A stretch of DNA of 64,000 bases from Epithemia pelagica (GCA_946965045.2 OX337234.1:2356001-2420000); one strand, 5' to 3'; shown: positions 29,151 to 39,587, numbered from the stretch's first letter. The notes: generated by a model not told the origin, from the letters alone. Made by a program: numbers and translations.

Positions 29151-31883
29151 ATGATGGGGCTCTCGCTTCGATTCATGGTGGTGACCTTGGTGCTGTTCTG
29201 GGCCTGGACTCTGGAAACAACACATGTGGCTGCGTTTTCTGTAACGCGTTCTTCGTCCTTGTTCTCAGAAAGGAGAGCAGTGCTCACCTTAAAACGAGGA
29301 AATCAGCAGCAACCCGCAGTCACACCAAATAAGTTAGGAGAAGATCCCAGAAAAGGGACGTTCGATTCATCGAGCTTGTGGAGATCTCCAAGTCACAATT
29401 CTTACACGGATGATGGAATTGGTCCACGGAAGCGACAATGGTTTGGGAAACTACGTAGGCGACTACGAAATTTCTTGGTTCGTAGTACACTTCTCTTTCT
29501 TGCAGTGACAACCGCCCTCCAAGCACTCTTTCCTTTTGGAGGAGGAGGAACGTCTCTTTTCCGTCCCGAACCTGCCGAAGCATCGGCCCCCATTATGGCC
29601 TTACCAAAATCAGAAGATTTGGATCCTGGTAAAGAAGCTCTCATGAGACATGAAAAAGCAATGGTCCAAAGGGCCCAACATGAATTGGACGTGATGGCAC
29701 AAAAGGCTCGAGCGATTGAAGCCGCGGAAGGGCCTGCAGCAAGGAACAAATTTGAAAAAGAATACAAGGCTAATGAGCAGATCAAAGCCGAGAAAAAGGC
29801 ACAAGGCTTTGTGCAGTTGAAACGGGACCTTCTCGACCAGGGTATTGATCCCTTTTGCGATATTGAAGGTCAGCGACAAGTTATCTTGTACGAAAAAGGG
29901 TTGGATTTGGGAGAGGTTTCGGGTACACCATTCAATGTGGAACAAGTCCATCAAATGCGTAGTCCTAAAAAGAGTTTCATGGTACGAAAGGCCCCCAACC
30001 GGGAGGTGATTAAGCTCATGGTTCAGGATTTGAAATCTCGCGATATGGATCCCCTCGAGTACTTTGAGGCACGCAAAGACCAAACCATGGCGATTCTGGA
30101 AATGCCGGCACCAAAGGCGGTATCTATGGTTGAAATGTACCGAGCCAACATGGAAGAATATGGACAAATCACGAAAGCACAACCTGGTGAGTTAAGTGTC
30201 AAGGAGAAGAAACAACTGGCACTGGAGAAGCAAATGGCGGATCCGAAAGCCCAAGCAAAAATAGCGAAACAGCAAAAGGCGGAAGCAAAGGCCAAAGCAA
30301 AGGCAGAACGGGAACGTGCAAAGGCAGAAGCAAAGGCTGAAAAGGAACGTCAAAAAGCGGAAGCAAAGGCTGCCAAAGAAGAGGCCAAGTTAGAGGCAGA
30401 AAAGGAAAAGGAAGCGGCAGCCGCTGCGGCTGCATCGGCGGCCGCGGCGGCAACTGCTGTGGGTGTAGGGTCAGCTGTGACGGCAACGGCGGGAGCAGCG
30501 GAGGCAGTGGGGACTGCCGCGAGCAATGCTCTCCCATCACCAAGTGAGACGATTGTATCTTCCTCTCCAGAGTCGACCATTGCGGGTGAAGAGAGCAGTG
30601 CAGTAATGGTCGAAGCCGCTCCTACCCCTGATGTTATCGACTCCTCTTCTTCGGGTCAGTTGCAACAGAAATTTACCAAGATAATTCCTGCGTCAGCTGT
30701 GGTGGTTGGTATTGGAGCCGGTGCCTATGGTCTAAACGTGTATCGCAAACGAGCTGCCGAAGAGGAAGAAGAACGGCAGCGTCAATTCCGTATGCTCATG
30801 CAAGGAAACCAGCCGGATCCGGAGGATGAACCAGATCTCATGGACGCGGACTCGGATACAATGACTTCATCAGTGGATGTCTCCGCTCCTGCTGCTCCAG
30901 TACCACAACCAACCCCGGCTCCGGCTCCCGCTGCTCCTCCAAAGAAGCGTCGATTGGGAATCTTTAAATCAAAGAAAGGAAGTGGCCGAGAAACTGATTT
31001 GAGCGTACTGGTAGCAGAAGATGCACAGGCACCTGAGTTTGCCATACTCTTGGGGAAGATTCTTACTTTTGGAGCTCCTGGTCGATTCCCCCAGTCACAG
31101 AGTGTCCTGGGCTCGGATTTGCCAATGGACAAGTTCGATCTGGAAACAGCCAAGGACATGTTGGTGAAAGCACGATTAGAGGCTGACTTGGAAGTAACTC
31201 AGTCGGCGGAGATTTTCGCAAATGTTGTCAACTGCATGTTGATTGAAATTATGGATTTGGCATCCAGTTCGCTGAAGGAAAAGGAAGCGAAAAAGACTAT
31301 GGACGCCGTCAACATTGTGGTAGACTTTATGAATCACGCTGCCTCCCTATACGATGCTGTGGCAGAGGGTGCGACCATCGCCCCCGTGACATACAATGGT
31401 AGTTTGAGCCGGTCCAAGTTGGAACAAATGTACAGTCAATATGCGGTAGGTGGCATGATGAACATGGATAGTGTTGCTGATGATTTTGATGCTCGAGTTG
31501 CATTGCTCCAAGATGTCTTTTCAATCAACGAAAAGAAAGCAGAAGGGTTAATGATGAAGGCAATGCAAAAGAACATGGCGGAAATGATGAAGAATGGTGG
31601 TGAAGGCATGGAAGATTTTATGAAGAACATGGCACCAGGGATGGAGGACATGTTGGGTGGGGAAGGAGGCGAAGGAATTGATCCTGAGCAACTGAAAGCT
31701 ATGCTCCGGGAGTTTAAGGCTGCGAAGGACCGGGGTGAATATTCCAAAGAAGAGTTGGAGAAAGTACGGTCAAGCTTCAAGGAAATATTTGGGTCCAGCT
31801 TGGAAGAGGTTTTTAATGGGTCTGCAGAAACAGAAGAAGATCAAGAAGTTATGGATTTGATGAAAGCTGTACTGTATGATTGA
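29151..31883 (+). CDS. Member B of the four-gene family: predicted plastid/thylakoid membrane protein with coiled-coil
   Basis: A 910-residue protein. The signal peptide (residues 1-28) ends VAAFS, a good match to the ASAFAP plastid motif. A second hydrophobic stretch (about 108-130) is preceded by an Arg-rich part and followed by PAEA (residues 141-144), an AxA site. Residues about 165-330 are helical and charged. A long Lys/Glu/Ala helix (about 360-430, repeated KAEAKAKAERERAK-type units) ends in a poly-Ala stretch. A third hydrophobic segment, KIIPASAVVVGIGAGAYGL (about 509-530), aligns with KILTASGAVLLASAGGL of member D. The C-terminal 300 residues form a folded domain starting near FAILLGKILTFGAPGRFP and rich in Met (MMKAMQKNMAEMMKNGGEGM). 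The family is not recognised. Targeting is inferred from the N-terminus. Confidence 0.75.
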   Translation: MMGLSLRFMVVTLVLFWAWTLETTHVAAFSVTRSSSLFSERRAVLTLKRGNQQQPAVTPNKLGEDPRKGTFDSSSLWRSPSHNSYTDDGIGPRKRQWFGKLRRRLRNFLVRSTLLFLAVTTALQALFPFGGGGTSLFRPEPAEASAPIMALPKSEDLDPGKEALMRHEKAMVQRAQHELDVMAQKARAIEAAEGPAARNKFEKEYKANEQIKAEKKAQGFVQLKRDLLDQGIDPFCDIEGQRQVILYEKGLDLGEVSGTPFNVEQVHQMRSPKKSFMVRKAPNREVIKLMVQDLKSRDMDPLEYFEARKDQTMAILEMPAPKAVSMVEMYRANMEEYGQITKAQPGELSVKEKKQLALEKQMADPKAQAKIAKQQKAEAKAKAKAERERAKAEAKAEKERQKAEAKAAKEEAKLEAEKEKEAAAAAAASAAAAATAVGVGSAVTATAGAAEAVGTAASNALPSPSETIVSSSPESTIAGEESSAVMVEAAPTPDVIDSSSSGQLQQKFTKIIPASAVVVGIGAGAYGLNVYRKRAAEEEEERQRQFRMLMQGNQPDPEDEPDLMDADSDTMTSSVDVSAPAAPVPQPTPAPAPAAPPKKRRLGIFKSKKGSGRETDLSVLVAEDAQAPEFAILLGKILTFGAPGRFPQSQSVLGSDLPMDKFDLETAKDMLVKARLEADLEVTQSAEIFANVVNCMLIEIMDLASSSLKEKEAKKTMDAVNIVVDFMNHAASLYDAVAEGATIAPVTYNGSLSRSKLEQMYSQYAVGGMMNMDSVADDFDARVALLQDVFSINEKKAEGLMMKAMQKNMAEMMKNGGEGMEDFMKNMAPGMEDMLGGEGGEGIDPEQLKAMLREFKAAKDRGEYSKEELEKVRSSFKEIFGSSLEEVFNGSAETEEDQEVMDLMKAVLYD

Positions 31884-32072
31884 ATGTAGCTGATGTGCTC
31901 ACATGTTCCTGTTATTAACTTCATACTTGTTATTGATCTAAGCGATGCCTCTAGGAGTAGAATCTCTCTGAGCGTTCACTATGCGTCAACGCCGTGCATA
32001 TTCTCAAGAATGTAGGTCTGTTTCTAGGTAAAGTCACCTTAGCTGCCATCTACTCGGCCCCGACTAAATCCT

Positions 32073-34655
32073 TTACTCATCATCTTCATTGCTATTGGTG
32101 AAGGAGGACACCATTCCAAGATCCACCAGTATTTGGTATGCACGTTCCCCCGGATCAGTAATGGCCGCATATTTTCGCCTCAGGAGCTCGTCCTCGTCCA
32201 CGGACTTGGGTTGTCGCAATGGATCATTGTTGTAGGCAATGGCGTTTCGGAAAGATAAATAATCTTGCTCTTTCTTCTCTTTCTCGGTAATCTCAGTCAC
32301 GTTCCTACTTCTTTGGAGGCCTAAAGCAGCAGTGGATGGCACGGGTATCCTCAATGACGAATCGTTGTCGGGAAGTTCAGAGTCGGATACCTGACCATCC
32401 TCCTCGTTAGGCTTGGGTACTCTTATGTTACGATTTGCCCAGGAAAAGAATTTGAATGACCGTTTAGGCTCATCTTCACTTTCTTCGACACTTTCGAACT
32501 CGTCCTCCGCTTCGAGCAATTGTTCTTCCGGCAGCATTTCTTCTTGCTGACTTTCTTTTGTCCCAGTGAGAAACTCTGGCAAGGACACTTCACCAACTTC
32601 ATTCGTCGTCAAAGCTGGTTCGGACGGTGCATCCTCATCTGCATCACTTTCTTCATTTTCTACAGCGGTCGAATCAATGTCAAGTGGTGATTCCCTCGTA
32701 TCTGCCTCGGAAAGGGTAGCTTCCACCGTTTCCTCTGTTTCATCTTCGTCGGTGACCTGTTGAACTTTTTCCATGTCAGTTTCCTCGACTTTGGACTTGG
32801 GAGTGACCTGTTCCTCATTTGGTACCAAAGTGTCAGATACCAACGACGTCGGCGCGGACTCTGGCTCATCAACTTTCGATTCAGTTTTCACCATCTCAGC
32901 GATTCGAGCTTCAACTTCCAAGTCAATCTTTTCCATTTCGTCCGCAATAGTAGGTGCTTTTTCTTCGGTTGGTTCGATTTCGGCGGGTTCCTCTCCCCCC
33001 ACTTTATTCGATTCCGAGGCTTCGACCAATGAATCTTGTGAAATCGATGGAATAGTGGAAGACGATTCCTGTTCAGGAGTCACAACCGTATCTTCTGTGG
33101 TATCATTTGTGGAGACGGAACTAGCTCCAGAGATCTCTTTTTCGGTCGGCGATGGCGCGATTTCCACCTCTTTGACAGTGGAAGCATCCAGTACTTGAGC
33201 TTCTGTCACAGAAATAGTATTGGGTTCATCCAACACCTCGTCAATGACAACGTCTTTGGTTGTCTCGTCCGCCGCTTTGGAATCTGCAAAAAACATTTCG
33301 GCGCCAGCACTTCCGTCCGACACGGTCTCTGTGGTCTCTTTGACGTCACTCGCTGTCTCCTTTTCAGAAGCAGTTGTGCTGCTCTTTTCTGGAAAGGAGG
33401 CAAGCAGATCGTCGTCGAGTTCCTCTGCTTCTGCCGTCCCATTCAGCCAACCGGCGAATTCGGTCTCTTCCACAGGTGGTGGAAGCACCACCGATGAATC
33501 ATCCCTCACATCTTGGGTTTTGGTGGAACTGAGATACTCACCAAACTCCTCTCGTTCTTGTTTCCAAGTGACGGCATTCTTTTCGGCTTCATCAATCTGG
33601 GCCAAAATATTTTGTACCTTGCGACGAGCCAGTTCATCGCCTTTGGCGTTGCCATCCGTCTCGTCTTGTGTCGTCGACGACAATTCTGGATCCGTCTTGG
33701 CCGTCTCGTTCAAACCCATCATCTTGGCCGAGGCGGCCACCGCCTCACTGGACTGGAGGACAGTACCGTTGATTTCAGACACGAGAGATTGAGCAAATTC
33801 TAGTTTGGCGTCAAATTCTTGTTCCAGTTTTCGAACCTTGTCAAAGGCATTGTGGACACTTTGAATTTGTCCGGGCGTGCCATCACTTTTTCGATCGCTC
33901 CGACTTACCTTGGCGTCGGGGCCGGAGAATGCCTTTTTGGGATTGGGTATTTGATTGGCCAGTTGTGTGGCCACCATGCTTTCATCCAACAAAAATCGTC
34001 CCACCATGAGTCCCCCCGCTGCGGCCAAGAGGACGGTTCCCGATGCTGTCAAGAGTTTGGTGGGTCTCCTGGTCCTCCTCGTATTAATGGCCGATGTGGT
34101 CATGACACTTTCGGACTCTGACTCGTCCATTCCGTTTTCTTCGGGCAAGACAAGTGGTTCTTGGGGTGTCATCAAGGTGAGTTGAGGAATATCGGTGGTT
34201 TGTGACAACATACCCATGGAAGACCGTGTCGTGGCATCTACCGGCATGGAGTGACGTGTGGTCAGAAACAACACGAGCAACAGGGCGACCACGCAACGTT
34301 TGGCCTGTCGTAGCCAGTGGCGATCCAAGAAAAATCTCCAAAAAGACTGGAAGAGGGATGACATGGAGCGCAGACACTGCTCCATTCGTTCTCTCACGGA
34401 TACTCTGGTGGTCCGTCCATCTTGCATTCGCCAAAGCCTCAATCTCGTGTGGTCCGACGACGACTCATCACCACGATGGCATGTTGACCACGGCACGGTA
34501 GTCCGAGGAAACGGGTTCACCCTTGTGGCATGTGATGGGCCTGATCGACTCATTTGCTGGGAACTGGTGGAAAAGGAAAACCCATGACTGCATACCACCA
34601 ATAGCATCCACAAGATTGTTCCCCAGCAAAAGAGCAAGAACGGTTGACGAAGCAT
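32073..34655 (-). CDS. Member C of the four-gene family: predicted plastid/thylakoid membrane protein with long acidic region
   Basis: An 860-residue protein. Residues 1-24 are a signal peptide followed by GFSFST. The second hydrophobic stretch (120-138) ends MPVDA (AxA-type site at 139-141), followed by TTRSSMGMLSQTTD, the motif shared with A and D. The third segment TKLLTASGTVLLAAAGGLM (199-217) is nearly the same as in D. Next come a helical region (VRKLEQEFDAKLEFAQSLV) and LPPPVEETEFAGWLNG, again matching D. Residues about 420-750 are extremely rich in Glu, Asp, Ser, Thr and Val and look disordered. A short conserved-looking tail closes the protein (YLSFRNAIAYNNDPL, YQILVDLGMVSSF). The start is ATG 34655; four residues upstream the frame is open but lacks ATG. 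Function unknown. Confidence 0.75.
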   Translation of the reverse strand: MLRQPFLLFCWGTILWMLLVVCSHGFSFSTSSQQMSRSGPSHATRVNPFPRTTVPWSTCHRGDESSSDHTRLRLWRMQDGRTTRVSVRERMEQCLRSMSSLFQSFWRFFLDRHWLRQAKRCVVALLLVLFLTTRHSMPVDATTRSSMGMLSQTTDIPQLTLMTPQEPLVLPEENGMDESESESVMTTSAINTRRTRRPTKLLTASGTVLLAAAGGLMVGRFLLDESMVATQLANQIPNPKKAFSGPDAKVSRSDRKSDGTPGQIQSVHNAFDKVRKLEQEFDAKLEFAQSLVSEINGTVLQSSEAVAASAKMMGLNETAKTDPELSSTTQDETDGNAKGDELARRKVQNILAQIDEAEKNAVTWKQEREEFGEYLSSTKTQDVRDDSSVVLPPPVEETEFAGWLNGTAEAEELDDDLLASFPEKSSTTASEKETASDVKETTETVSDGSAGAEMFFADSKAADETTKDVVIDEVLDEPNTISVTEAQVLDASTVKEVEIAPSPTEKEISGASSVSTNDTTEDTVVTPEQESSSTIPSISQDSLVEASESNKVGGEEPAEIEPTEEKAPTIADEMEKIDLEVEARIAEMVKTESKVDEPESAPTSLVSDTLVPNEEQVTPKSKVEETDMEKVQQVTDEDETEETVEATLSEADTRESPLDIDSTAVENEESDADEDAPSEPALTTNEVGEVSLPEFLTGTKESQQEEMLPEEQLLEAEDEFESVEESEDEPKRSFKFFSWANRNIRVPKPNEEDGQVSDSELPDNDSSLRIPVPSTAALGLQRSRNVTEITEKEKKEQDYLSFRNAIAYNNDPLRQPKSVDEDELLRRKYAAITDPGERAYQILVDLGMVSSFTNSNEDDE

Positions 34656-35476
34656 CCTGGAACACACGAACCTCCTCGCACTTGTGGCGTCAATCCAGCC
34701 TCACAAGGCAAAAGAGAAGACAGCGGACTCTTTTTCCTTCGACTCGACAGGGTCCCTGGGGCAACAACTGCAAAGTTGTACTCGTAGGAACACAAGCCAA
34801 ACGCAAAAACCCACAACACTTTCGTTTGGATTTTGGGTGGACGATTTGTCTATTGTCGGAATCCTCTTTTGCTCACTTGCTTGGCGGCAACTTTGGATCG
34901 CTCGGATCTGGAGCACGCATTGTGGGGTTTTGCGGTTATTCATCGGGTATCTGGAACCTGGAACTGCGACCAGCCTCCATCTGGATTTCATAAGGGCTAG
35001 GGTTAATGTGCGTCAGTCGTACGGAAAACTACTTTTGCTAGCGCGTACGTTCTCGTCGTGATGGGCTCCTAACAGAAATGGCTCTTTGGTTCGTCCGCTT
35101 CTCCTTCCTTTCACCTTTTCCCGACAGAACACGCCTATCCAGCCTGAAATTTACGGTAGGTAGGTTCGTCGTAGTTCCAGGAGATTGCCTACCGTATGCT
35201 CCTGCTCCTAACTTACAACAAGGAGAAGCAATGGCTCTTTCTTCTTGCTTTTGCATTCTCTATACAGAACACGCCTCTATCCTGCCTGTGATTATTCTCA
35301 AAGATACCGCGTGCATTGACTTGTATTTATCAACAACGAAAAACATAACCCAACAGGGCCTCTTGCTTCCGATACAAGGGACACAGAATCATTAAAAAAA
35401 TGGCTTTCCACGATGGGACTTGGCACGCGACAATCCCCACTGTCACAAAAGAAGGTAACCCATCCTGCTTCTTTCG
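34656..35476. other. Intergenic region with a diverged tandem duplication
   Basis: About 820 bp between tandem paralogues C and D. A block starting AATGGCTCTTT and ending in ACAGAACACGCCTATCCAGCCTG (about 35076-35144) recurs in shortened form at about 35230-35288. TACGGTAGG at 35152 pairs with CCTACCGTA at 35188 to form a hairpin. No gene. Confidence 0.55.
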
Positions 35477-36826
35477 CTACCTGATAATGTCGGCAAAAAA
35501 GAAGATTGGCCCTCGACGTCGTGCTTTCTTTGGTTTTGTCACGATTGTGTTCTCATTGTCTTTAGTCTTTCGGTTCTTCTTCATTTCATTGAGCCAACTC
35601 CCAAACTCGGTTTCTTCCACAAGGGGCGGTAGTGTCACTTCTTCACTATCCAGTCTATTCTTTGTTTCCTCAAAGTCTAGACTCAAGTCATCACGATCAT
35701 CCTTCCATGCAAATGCCGTCTTTTCTGCCCTTTGAAACTGGGTAACGAGAGATTCCATTGGAGGATCAGGGATCATCCCTTCCATTTCCATATCCTCGTT
35801 TGTGGCTGTTTGTTCTGTGCCACTTTCAGATGTATCTGTAACATTGTTGTCGTTTGGTTCATTCCACACTTCGTTCCATACCTCGGCAAACGTGCGTTTC
35901 TTGATGGCCTTGGCAACTTCTGCCGATTCCTTGAGTGCCTCACTGGATTGCTCCACCGTCTGGCTAATGTCAGACAATAGGGATTGGGCCCGACGGAGTC
36001 GATTCTCTTGCTCTTCTTCCATGGTTCGAATCCGTTCAAAATCGTGTTGAATCAATGCAAAATCACCCGAGGTGGAACTTTTGTCCCAAGTCTTGCTCTT
36101 TTGGTCGACAATGGTTTGGGCCGTTTCTCTCCAAACAGCCCGCTCTTGTGTTATTTCGTCGTCGTCCTCCTCCTGAATCCAATTGCGCAACATGAGTCCC
36201 CCAGCCGATGCAAGTAGGACAGCTCCCGAAGCTGTCAAAATTTTGGTCACTTTGGGACTGGACAGCGTCGAGAGTGCCGATAGTCGTTGTACCACCGTTT
36301 CGACAACCGTTGATGGTTGGACACGTTCGACCACAGTTGCCGGAGGAGCGTTGTGGCCCAACTGTGCCAAATCCGTGGCTGTGGACAACAGTCCCATGGA
36401 CGAGGTAGACGTGGCGTCTGCGGGTCCCATTCCCAGCGGTTGAAACGTCCAAAACACAACCAAGGCCAGACCCAACAAGAGGCGTTTGGGACGGAACGAC
36501 TGCCAGTGACGGCGGAACTGGAGTGTTTGGATCCATTGCCTCAACTGTTGCATTATTCGCCCACAAAATCGTGCAATCCAACGAGATGAGTGTCTCTGGA
36601 ACCGCAATGGAGTCCAAGAGGATGAGCTCCTTCGAAACAATAATGTGGTACGTTCCGAACGTTGTGGTTCGGCGTTTCTTGTGAGACGACGACAAGTGCA
36701 CGCGGATTGAATGGACGAGTGTGGTCGCTGTCTCTGCAGTATCCCGTCTCGTGTGGTGGGGACCATAAATCCATGCGTCAGTGACGCAAGATGATGGAGG
36801 AGCAAAGGCAGTAAGAGCAGACGCAT
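35477..36826 (-). CDS. Member D of the four-gene family: predicted plastid/thylakoid membrane protein
   Basis: A 449-residue protein and the compact paralogue of C. The signal peptide (1-19) is followed by FMVP. A long Arg/Ser-rich presequence with almost no acidic residues (20-112) fits a transit peptide. The second hydrophobic stretch (116-134) ends GPADA (AxA at 136-138), then TSTSSMGLLSTATD. The third segment TKILTASGAVLLASAGGLML lies at 194-213. The mature part continues with a helical region (IRTMEEEQENRLRRAQSLLS) and LPPLVEETEFGSWLNEMKK, both in the same order as in C, and ends soon after in a basic tail, lacking the long acidic region. Same orientation as C and directly upstream, so tandem duplication is the simplest origin. 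Confidence 0.75.
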   Translation of the reverse strand: MRLLLLPLLLHHLASLTHGFMVPTTRDGILQRQRPHSSIQSACTCRRLTRNAEPQRSERTTLLFRRSSSSWTPLRFQRHSSRWIARFCGRIMQQLRQWIQTLQFRRHWQSFRPKRLLLGLALVVFWTFQPLGMGPADATSTSSMGLLSTATDLAQLGHNAPPATVVERVQPSTVVETVVQRLSALSTLSSPKVTKILTASGAVLLASAGGLMLRNWIQEEDDDEITQERAVWRETAQTIVDQKSKTWDKSSTSGDFALIQHDFERIRTMEEEQENRLRRAQSLLSDISQTVEQSSEALKESAEVAKAIKKRTFAEVWNEVWNEPNDNNVTDTSESGTEQTATNEDMEMEGMIPDPPMESLVTQFQRAEKTAFAWKDDRDDLSLDFEETKNRLDSEEVTLPPLVEETEFGSWLNEMKKNRKTKDNENTIVTKPKKARRRGPIFFFADIIR

Positions 36827-37440
36827 TTTGGACCCCGAAATCGAGTTGTTGATTCGACGAGGAGCCCTCGATGATGATCTCGTTCTTAGTTCGCAATAAA
36901 GGTCGACGTCAATGATACGTCCTAGAAGTCTGTTTCCTGCACCGTTTGGTTTTCTTCCAAGACACTTTTAAAGTACGACATCGATGCCTCCAAAGAGGTA
37001 AATTGAAATGAAAAAATGGGCGAAATTCTTGCACTTGGGAGATGCGTTGGATGATTCAGAGAATCATTTGACGGGTGACGGTCAGGCTCATGTACGCCTC
37101 GCTACCTATATCTTTTGATCTGTCGATGCTGGAGGCTACTCCCTCTAGGTAATAGCAATGGTGGTTTGACAACGAAGGGAACATAATGAGCCCAAAAAAG
37201 AATTGATAATCATCTTTTCTTCAAGTGTACATCGTTTCTTTACGTCCATATATGAATTCTCAAAATAGCATGACTCGCATGCGAAGAACACCAACGCGGT
37301 ATCCACGGTGACGACACCAAGAGGCTCCTCTCGCTGTGTTTCATATTTCGCCGCCAGGCTTGACACCAGTAGGCTCGTTGCAGAGACAAAACTTCCGTAA
37401 CAAAAGTCCATGGCATGGAACTGAGTTACACTTACATACG
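36827..37440. other. Intergenic region, no supported gene
   Basis: About 614 bp upstream of member D and downstream of MEMO1. A minus-strand frame at 37145-37582 mostly overlaps the spacer and the MEMO1 end in another frame and has no recognisable content. Confidence 0.5.
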
Positions 37441-38538
37441 TCAAGCCCCGACTGATCTTGTTGTGGCCAAGGCCGCGGCGTAGCTCACACTGCTGTCGCG
37501 CATACTTGTTGCCGCCATTGACTGAGCATATTTGACAAATGATATTTCCAACGAGGAGGATGATTCGTTTGTGGATGCGCATTCAATAGCACGAAGCCAA
37601 ACGGCCACAGCATGTCGACCACATATTGTGTTATGAGTTTGTTTCAAATATTCGGCAAAGGCCCCAGGTGTCTGTGCGGCGATCAGATCCATACCACGAC
37701 GGTCAAGTTGTTCGATGAATTCATGAATTGGTTGAGGTTTCCCGTTTGACGAAGCAGAAGATGAGACTGGAGTTGGATTGTATCGAAAACGTGAACCCCA
37801 GTGACAAAAGTCGGTGCTAATCACCGTGAGTACTTCCTCACGATCCAAAATGGATGTGAGGGATTTTCCGAACGATTTTTCCTGCTCTACTGAGAGTGCC
37901 CCACACATGATTGGTAGTATACGGACGCTCTCCAGAAGACCAAGTGAATGCAAAATGTAGGCAATGTAGGGATACTGCATTTCCCCCGAGTGTTCGTGTT
38001 CATCGTCCGTTTGGGACATAACAGAAAATTTGGGCGACTGTCGCATCTTTCCGGTTTTTAGGATTTCTTCCCGCAGAGCACTGTCAATCATTAAATTTCC
38101 CACAGGAGTCTCCACCACACTTGCACCAGATACCGCGCATCCATTCAAATAAACATGATGGGAGGGGTGCAACACCACAATTGTTCGAACATTGCAAGAC
38201 GGTGATGCTAGCTCGTGTCGGAGGGCCCTGTAGGAATAGGCTGCCGTTGGTCCTGAATAGCGATAACCAGCATGAGGACAAACAATTCCTCGCAGCGTAA
38301 GACTAAAGGAGCCACCCACTTCACTCCCAGCCTCACTACCGGTCGTCGTCCTGGACGAGGACAGAGCCTCCACGGTTTCGGTGGGTAAGTTCGCCACTGC
38401 CATGAACTTTTCCAATGTCGCGGCAAGGTCCTCCGAGTTGTCTTGATACCAGGATCCCGCATGATGTGCACTACGAACGTACGATGTCGACCGACCCTCC
38501 GATGGCATGCTTTCGTCCTTTACGGATCGGTTCCCCAT
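37441..38538 (-). CDS. MEMO1: MEMO1-like protein
   Basis: A 365-residue member of the MEMO family (class III extradiol dioxygenase-like fold). All metal-site elements of human MEMO1 are visible: HAGSWY (His26), PHAGYRYSGPTAAYSY, STDFCHWGSRFRY and NTICGRH with the conserved Cys. Animal MEMO1 binds metal, reported as iron or copper, and is linked to redox control and cell motility; bacterial relatives are the MEMO part of AmmeMemoRadiSam. An insert rich in Ser/Thr lies near residues 57-75. The start at ATG 38538 (MGNRSVKDE) is the first in frame. The predicted location is cytosol, as no targeting signal is present. Confidence 0.92.
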   Translation of the reverse strand: MGNRSVKDESMPSEGRSTSYVRSAHHAGSWYQDNSEDLAATLEKFMAVANLPTETVEALSSSRTTTGSEAGSEVGGSFSLTLRGIVCPHAGYRYSGPTAAYSYRALRHELASPSCNVRTIVVLHPSHHVYLNGCAVSGASVVETPVGNLMIDSALREEILKTGKMRQSPKFSVMSQTDDEHEHSGEMQYPYIAYILHSLGLLESVRILPIMCGALSVEQEKSFGKSLTSILDREEVLTVISTDFCHWGSRFRYNPTPVSSSASSNGKPQPIHEFIEQLDRRGMDLIAAQTPGAFAEYLKQTHNTICGRHAVAVWLRAIECASTNESSSSLEISFVKYAQSMAATSMRDSSVSYAAALATTRSVGA

Positions 38539-39587
38539 CCTTATCCTGATCGATTTCGAGTTTCGAAGATATGTCAACAGATTCTCAAGATACCTTTCTG
38601 CGTGACGGCGGAGCAGCTCTCTTACTTCTATTCTCCAGCGGGATGATTCCTGGTTTACCGAAATTGAATTCACGAATGTGAATCCAACTATACACAGGAC
38701 TGTACATATCACATATGTGATATGCGACCATATAAATCATGCTTGGTAGTAGACAAAAGAACTGACCACTGACAACGATTATCGCCGTTAGGTTTATCGC
38801 GCGCACCGTCCGTTGTAGATGTAGAGTTGTAGTCGTGGTGCGGGCATGCGTACGGAGACGCTGTTAAATGTGATAATCTAAAATGTTAAGTTTAACGGGA
38901 TCCTTGAAATCGAGTGCGCATAATATTGGATAATGGTGCACTGAATCAATTAGTACTTATTTGACTTCCAGAGCTATGATGAAACTTTGAGTATTGTTTC
39001 TTTGCAACTTCAAAAGTTTTTCATCAGAGCAGACAAGTTTCGGCACCCTCAGTCCTGAGTGACCAGCACAGCCCCCATAAATTCAACTCAAGGTCATTGA
39101 GCCCCACACGGATGACTGCTTTCAACTTTCAATGGGAGACAAGCAGAGAAAACGCGCGTCCCCCATCACACCATCATTCCCCCGTTTAAACACTTTAACG
39201 ACAACAATAGGAGAACGCCCAATCGGAACTTCCTCCAAGTGAAGCCTTAAACCTCCTCGACCTGTTTGTCATTCAAGTCCTTGCTGATTGAGTGGCTTGA
39301 TCATCCACGAACAGAAAAGTGAGGTTTGATCATCCCGGTCAAGAAGCAGGATCTTCTGGAGGTATCTCTTTTGGAAGCTTTCCTTTATCGATCATCGAAG
39401 CATCCATCCTTCCTGACTGTTGGCATTCCTGTAACTTCGCAGTAGAGAGGGCAGATTGGCTCGTTGCGTAAACCCTTTTACTCTCCTCCTTGTTTCATTC
39501 GCAACTCTTCTCGGTTGCCTTGAAAGATTCTGTGTACCAAAATATTCGCACCCCGTTTGTTTCATATCCACCGACAAAAGATCAAGA
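38539..39587. other. Divergent intergenic region
   Basis: 1.05 kb between MEMO1 and the PP2C gene. The frame of the PP2C gene is open back to 39456 without an ATG. No other feature seen. Confidence 0.55.

Noticed and set aside
36063-36896. Minus-strand 277-residue frame over the N-terminal half of member D
   Set aside because: It is another frame of the same DNA; member D has a proper signal peptide and paralogue support.
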